From an uncultured Victivallales bacterium (GTDB taxonomy: Bacteria; Verrucomicrobiota; Lentisphaeria; Oligosphaerales; JAFGRS01), in assembly GCA_903834675.1 (NCBI GenBank), contig CAILKC010000558.1, forward strand, positions 1 through 19,749: a stretch of 19,749 nt of DNA, read 5' to 3'. A program made the position numbers and the translations under genes. The notes beneath the pieces were generated by a model that was not told the DNA's origin, searched no databases, and saw nothing but the letters and a program-made list of their open reading frames with translations. Below, in pieces: positions 16,205 to 19,749 of the stretch. Each line of letters opens with the position of its first letter. Positions within the stretch are counted from its first letter, which is position 1.

Positions 16205-16553
16205 GATCAACTCTCCGTCAGTGCGTGCTCCCGTTGCCGTCAACAGGCGCGCCTCCGCGACGCCGCGCGCTAACATAGCACACGGCGGCCGAACTCAGAG
16301 AGATCACGGGGTCAACCCTCGACTTTTAGCTTCACATTGACAAATTCAACCTCGAAGGGGAAGTACGTGTGGGGCCGTGGAGGTTTGCCCTCCAGCAGGG
16401 CCTCAGGCGCGTCGTGGGGGAACGCGACGCAACGGCAAGCACGCCTGTGATCCTGAACCCGCCCTGGTCCGACCGGCGGCGCCATTGGCATCCTGGCGTC
16501 CCGGCTGTACTTTCATTCAGCGTGGCGTAGGACGCAGCACAGAGGGCAATTCT
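16205..16553. promoter_or_regulatory. Divergent gap between GH2 and phosphorylase genes
   Basis: This 349-base gap must carry promoters for both the minus-strand GH2 gene and the plus-strand phosphorylase gene. Its part from 16260 to 16365 is noticeably less GC-rich than the neighbours (for instance CTTTTAGCTTCACATTGACA). I could not assign -35/-10 elements with confidence. It also holds a 57-codon minus-strand frame, listed separately. AGAGGG near 16541-16546 is the ribosome site of the phosphorylase. Confidence 0.45.
16312..16485 (-). CDS. Short ORF or gene remnant with protein-like C-terminus
   Basis: A 57-residue ATG-to-TGA frame ends with PHTYFPFEVEFVNVKLKVEG. This has the alternating hydrophobic and charged pattern of real beta strands rather than the arginine- and proline-rich look of shadow frames in this GC-rich DNA. 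From about residue 19 onward (VAFPHDAPEALLEGKPP) it reads like the last strands of a larger protein, perhaps a lectin-like or hydrolase domain. The first 18 residues look random. It lies 107 bases upstream of the GH2 start on the same strand. Either it is a small gene upstream of GH2 or the 3' stub of a gene cut off when the phosphorylase pair was joined. I cannot name a family. Confidence 0.4.
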   Translation of the reverse strand: MAPPVGPGRVQDHRRACRCVAFPHDAPEALLEGKPPRPHTYFPFEVEFVNVKLKVEG

Positions 16554-19079
16554 ATGGCAGCGCCAACCAACACCTCTATGGTCACCCCGGACGACTTGCT
16601 CCGACGCATCGAGTTGCACCTGCAGTACACCCGTGGTCGCAGTCTGGCTTCGGCCTCGGACTTCGACAAGCTCTGGTGTCTGTGTCACGCGATTCGGGAC
16701 TTCGCTCTGGACCGCATGATCGCCAGCGAGCGGACGTACATCGAACAGGACGCCAAGCACGTCTTCTATGTGTCGATGGAGTTTCTGATTGGCCGACTGC
16801 TGGCCAACAACGTCATCTCGCTGGGGTTGCGGACGGCGGTGGAGCAGGTGATGCCGCGGCTGGGGTCGGAGGCGGAAGCCCTGTTGGCGTTGAAGCCCGA
16901 CGCTGGCCTCGGCAACGGCGGACTGGGCCGCCTGGCGGCGTGCTTCCTGGATTCGCTGGCGACGCTCGAATACCCTGGCTATGGCTATGGCCTCCGCTAC
17001 GAACACGGCATGTTCCGGCAGGATTTCGCCAATGGCTGGCAGACCGAGCGGCCCGACGACTGGCTGAAGTTCGGTTATCCGTGGGAAATCGTGCGGCCCG
17101 AGGACACCGTGCCGGTACTGGCCTATGGGCGCCTCGAAGATGTCGGCGTGGCCGGCGCCCAGCCAATCTGGGTCGACTGGCAGATGATTGAAGGGGTGCC
17201 CTACGACATCCCGATCATCGGCTACGGGGTCAATAACGTCAACGCGCTCCGGCTCTGGCATTCGCGGGCGGCGGAGGACTTCCGGCTGGACATCTTCAAC
17301 CAAGGCGATTACGTCCGCGCCGTGCAGGAGAGGAACTGGGCCGAGACGATTACCCGGGTGCTGTATCCTTCCGAGAACACCCATGCCGGCAAAGAACTGC
17401 GCCTGCTCCAGGAGTACTTCCTGGTTGCCTGCTCGGTACGGGATGCCACGCGGCGACATCTGAAGCGGCACAAGGACCTGGCCAACTTTGCCGTCAGGAA
17501 CGCTATGCAGCTGAATGACACACACCCGGCGCTGGCGGTCGCGGAACTGATGCGCTTGCTGGTGGACGAGCACGATCTGCCCTGGGAAGCGGCCTGGGAG
17601 ATCACCGTCCCGACCTTTGGGTACACCAATCACACCCTCTTACCCGAGGCCTTGGAGCGCTGGCCGGTGCCCCTGTTCGAGCGCGTGCTGCCGCGCCACC
17701 TCTCGATCATCTATGAGATCAACCGCCGCTTCCTCGACGATGTGCGCCTGTTCTATCCCGGTGATGACGCCAAGGCGCGGGCGCTGTCGCTGATTGAGGA
17801 AGGGCCGGTGAAGCAGGTCCGCATGGCCAACCTCGCCATCGTGGGCAGTCACTCGGTCAACGGCGTGGCCAAGCTCCATTCGGATCTGGTGAAGTCAAAC
17901 CTGGTGCCCGACTTTGCCCAACTCTGGCCGGAACGCTTCAGCAACAAGACCAATGGGGTCACCCAGCGGCGCTGGTTGCTGGCCTGCAACCCGGGCCTGG
18001 CGGCACTCATTTCCGCCGCCATCGGCGAGGGCTGGATTCGCGACCTCGAGGAGCTGCGGCGCTTGGAGCCCTTGGCGGATGACACGGCCTTCCTCGACCG
18101 CTTTCTGGCGGTGAAGCTGGAGAACAAGCGCCGACTGGCCAAGGTCATCGCCGCACGCGGCGGCCCTGCCGTCAGCCTGGATTCGCTGTTTGACGTGCAG
18201 GTCAAACGGCTGCACGAGTACAAACGGCAGTTGCTCAACGCGCTGCACATCGCGGCGCTGTACCGGCGCCTGAAGGCGAATCCGGCGCAAGATATGGTGC
18301 CGCGCACCTTCATCTTCGGCGCCAAGGCCGCGCCGGGATACCACCTGGCCAAGCGCATCATCAAGTTCATCAATTCGCTTGGCGACGTCATCGCCCGCGA
18401 CCCGGAGGTGCGCGACCGACTGCGCGTCGTGTTCCTGCCGGACTACAACGTCTCGCTGGCCGAAGTCATCATCCCCGCGGCCGATCTTTCCGAACAGATT
18501 TCCACGGCTGGCAAGGAAGCCTCCGGCACCGGCAATATGAAGCTGGCATTGAACGGCGCGCTCACCATCGGCACCTGGGATGGGGCAAACATCGAGATCG
18601 CCGAAGCGGTCGGCCTGGACAACTTCTTCGTCTGCGGCCATCGTGCCGAGGAGATTGAGCGTCTGACTCGCGAACACTCCTACCGCCCGGCCGCGTGGCT
18701 GGAGCAGGACGACGAGCTGCGGGGCGTGGTGGAGGCGATCTGGCGGGGCGACTTCAATCAAGGTGAAGCGGGGTTGTTTGACGACATCGCCCGCACCTTG
18801 ACCGAGTGGGGTGACACCTACTACCATTGCGCCGACTTCCGCAGCTACGTTGACGCGCAGCAGCGGGTCTCGGACCTCTTCCGCGACCGCCGGGCGTGGG
18901 CGCGCCGGGCGCTGCTGAACGTCGCCCGCATCGGCTATTTCTCCAGCGACCGCGCCATCCGGGAATACGCCCAGGAGATCTGGGGCCTGCGGCCGATTCC
19001 GGTCGCTCTGGCGGCGACGGCCCCCCACGCCGCGACCACGGGGAAGCAGAAACCGCCCGCTCGCAAGACGGGCCGCTGA
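16554..19079 (+). CDS. glgP: Glycogen/maltodextrin phosphorylase (GT35)
   Basis: This enzyme uses phosphate to release glucose-1-phosphate from alpha-1,4-glucan ends. The 841-residue product has the family length and motifs: VFYVSMEFLIGRLL near the start, DAGLGNGGLGRLAACFLDS, GYGLRYEHGMFRQ, AMQLNDTHPALAVAELMRLL, FTNKTNGVTxRRWL in the form FSNKTNGVTQRRWLL, DVQVKRLHEYKRQLLN, and the PLP-lysine segment EASGTGNMK (K663) followed by ALTIGTWDGANIEI. The ATG at 16554 follows AGAGGG and leaves no extra N-terminus; the frame is open back to 16377, but that part overlaps the divergent gap and looks random. A STAS-domain gene starts 18 bases after its stop, probably in the same transcript. The call is secure; the preference for glycogen or maltodextrin is not. 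Confidence 0.97.
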   Translation: MAAPTNTSMVTPDDLLRRIELHLQYTRGRSLASASDFDKLWCLCHAIRDFALDRMIASERTYIEQDAKHVFYVSMEFLIGRLLANNVISLGLRTAVEQVMPRLGSEAEALLALKPDAGLGNGGLGRLAACFLDSLATLEYPGYGYGLRYEHGMFRQDFANGWQTERPDDWLKFGYPWEIVRPEDTVPVLAYGRLEDVGVAGAQPIWVDWQMIEGVPYDIPIIGYGVNNVNALRLWHSRAAEDFRLDIFNQGDYVRAVQERNWAETITRVLYPSENTHAGKELRLLQEYFLVACSVRDATRRHLKRHKDLANFAVRNAMQLNDTHPALAVAELMRLLVDEHDLPWEAAWEITVPTFGYTNHTLLPEALERWPVPLFERVLPRHLSIIYEINRRFLDDVRLFYPGDDAKARALSLIEEGPVKQVRMANLAIVGSHSVNGVAKLHSDLVKSNLVPDFAQLWPERFSNKTNGVTQRRWLLACNPGLAALISAAIGEGWIRDLEELRRLEPLADDTAFLDRFLAVKLENKRRLAKVIAARGGPAVSLDSLFDVQVKRLHEYKRQLLNALHIAALYRRLKANPAQDMVPRTFIFGAKAAPGYHLAKRIIKFINSLGDVIARDPEVRDRLRVVFLPDYNVSLAEVIIPAADLSEQISTAGKEASGTGNMKLALNGALTIGTWDGANIEIAEAVGLDNFFVCGHRAEEIERLTREHSYRPAAWLEQDDELRGVVEAIWRGDFNQGEAGLFDDIARTLTEWGDTYYHCADFRSYVDAQQRVSDLFRDRRAWARRALLNVARIGYFSSDRAIREYAQEIWGLRPIPVALAATAPHAATTGKQKPPARKTGR

Positions 19080-19097
19080 AGCAGAAAGACACTTACC

Positions 19098-19448
19098 ATG
19101 GCACTCCTGCTCGAGAAAAAGAATGGCCTGGGGCTGGTCACCCTCACGGGTTCGCTCGATGCCTCGGTGGTGGCCTCCTTCAGTCCGCAGACCGCCGCCT
19201 GGCTGGAGTCGCAACCCGAGCTCAAACAGGTCGTGGTTGACCTTGGCGAAGTGACCTTCATGGACAGCGCCGGCTTGGGGGCGCTGGTTGGCCTGCTCAA
19301 GCGTCTGGCAGCTCGGGGCGGTGACCTGCGCCTCGCCCGGCCCCGGCCCGGGGTGAAGCTGGTGCTGGAGATCACGCGCGCCAACAAGATATTCGCCCTC
19401 TTCGCCACGCTTGACGAAGCCCTGGCGCCCGCCCCCGCCAAGCCCTGA
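19098..19448 (+). CDS. STAS-domain protein (anti-sigma factor antagonist type)
   Basis: The 116-residue protein has the STAS fold pattern: LEKKNGLGLVTLTGSLDAS, then LKQVVVDLGEVTFMDSAGLGALVGLLKR and GGDLRLARPRPGVKLVLEIT. The DSAGLG loop (about residues 55-60) contains the serine that HPK-type kinases phosphorylate in SpoIIAA/RsbV-like antagonists. Such proteins release anti-sigma factors or act as partner switches. No anti-sigma kinase or sigma factor is next to it in this window; instead it follows glycogen phosphorylase by 18 bases, so co-transcription is likely. The ribosome site is weak. It may be tied to control of glycogen use or be a stray regulator. Confidence 0.92.
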   Translation: MALLLEKKNGLGLVTLTGSLDASVVASFSPQTAAWLESQPELKQVVVDLGEVTFMDSAGLGALVGLLKRLAARGGDLRLARPRPGVKLVLEITRANKIFALFATLDEALAPAPAKP

Positions 19449-19534
19449 GAAGCGGTGTCCGGTGAGGCTCCTGCAAAACCCTCGGCTTCTCCGGCATCCC
19501 GCCTGGAGCCTGCGGTCCGCTCGGGCGTGGCCAG

Positions 19535-19749
19535 GGCGGCGAGGGTGGGGATACCGCGAACCCGGCCCCGGCGGGTCCTTGGCATCGCGGGATCCAAGGC
19601 GGCGAGGGTGAGGATACCGCGAACCCGGCCCCGGCGGGTCCTTGGCATCGCGGGATCCAGGGCGGCGAGGGTGGGGATACCGCGAACCCGGCCCCGGCGG
19701 GTCCTTGGCATCGCGGGCTCCAAGGCGGCGAGGGTGGGGATACCGCGAC
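19535..19749 (-). repeat. 63-bp tandem array of the palindromic repeat
   Basis: Copies of a 63-base unit begin at 19535, 19598, 19661 and 19724, the last cut by the window edge. The units are nearly identical and run inverted relative to the copies at 5-53 and 8546-8594. Each full unit holds a palindrome with arms GGATACCGCGA and TCGCGGGATCC (for example 19549-19595), the two pairing except for one position. The stretch also translates as a 21-residue repeat on the minus strand, but that is a consequence of the 63-base period. Just before the array, 19499-19520 carries a partial related block. There is no spacer diversity, so it is not CRISPR. Confidence 0.88.

Noticed and set aside
16332..17633. 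Minus-strand frame of 433 codons opposite glycogen phosphorylase
   Set aside because: It is antisense to a secure phosphorylase reading frame and shows no family motif.
17895..19214. Minus-strand frame of 439 codons opposite the phosphorylase and STAS genes
   Set aside because: Antisense to two recognised genes, with no motifs and no start signals.
18935..19723. Minus-strand frame encoding a 21-residue repeat protein
   Set aside because: The peptide repeat follows only because the DNA unit is 63 bases. The frame then continues antisense into STAS and phosphorylase, and the same DNA element occurs elsewhere without a conserved frame.
19535..19749. CRISPR array
   Set aside because: The units are contiguous and nearly identical with no variable spacers, and no cas genes are near.

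Overview
This is a GC-rich bacterial window of about 19.7 kb with densely packed genes and good Shine-Dalgarno sites. I see no rRNA or tRNA gene, transposase or CRISPR array. The cell is probably diderm: there is a lipoprotein with a clear lipobox, an exported rubrerythrin and a very large secreted protein. The mix of Asp-box sialidase-like protein, YesU/DUF1961-like protein, beta-helix lipoprotein, GH2 enzyme and isomerase-like gene resembles glycan-degrading Planctomycetota, Lentisphaerota, Armatimonadota or related phyla. That placement is inference from gene content only; no marker gene in the window fixes it.

Layout. Positions 1-248 hold a copy of a palindromic dispersed repeat and the leader of the first gene. 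Positions 249-2345 (+) encode an exported rubrerythrin and then a six-helix NOX/ferric-reductase-like flavocytochrome whose heme-ligand spacing matches eukaryotic NOX. Positions 2410-8517 (+) hold a four-gene run: Asp-box sialidase-like protein, YesU/DUF1961-like protein, beta-helix lipoprotein with a C-terminal CBM9-like domain (the last two genes overlap by ATGA), and a PLP-dependent DegT/StsC-type aminotransferase. A second repeat copy lies in the convergent gap at 8518-8683. Positions 8684-12442 (-) encode a 1252-residue secreted protein, probably an uncharacterised glycoside hydrolase. Positions 12701-13268 (-) hold an overlapping DUF4160/DUF2442 pair of toxin-antitoxin type. Positions 13398-16204 (-) hold a GH2 beta-galactosidase-like gene coupled by ATGA to an internally deleted xylose-isomerase-like barrel gene. 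A possible gene remnant (16312-16485, -) sits in the divergent gap before glycogen phosphorylase (16554-19079, +) and a STAS-domain protein (19098-19448, +). The window ends inside a 63-bp tandem array made of the same palindromic repeat.

Function. The middle of the window reads as a polysaccharide-utilisation neighbourhood. Secreted or lipid-anchored enzymes would attack an outside glycan, GH2 would finish oligosaccharides inside the cell, and phosphorylase would handle stored glucan. The left edge reads as a redox module that could supply electrons to, or peroxide for, an extracytoplasmic rubrerythrin. The most novel items are that redox pair, the 1252-residue secreted protein, and the palindromic repeat family that touches both window ends.
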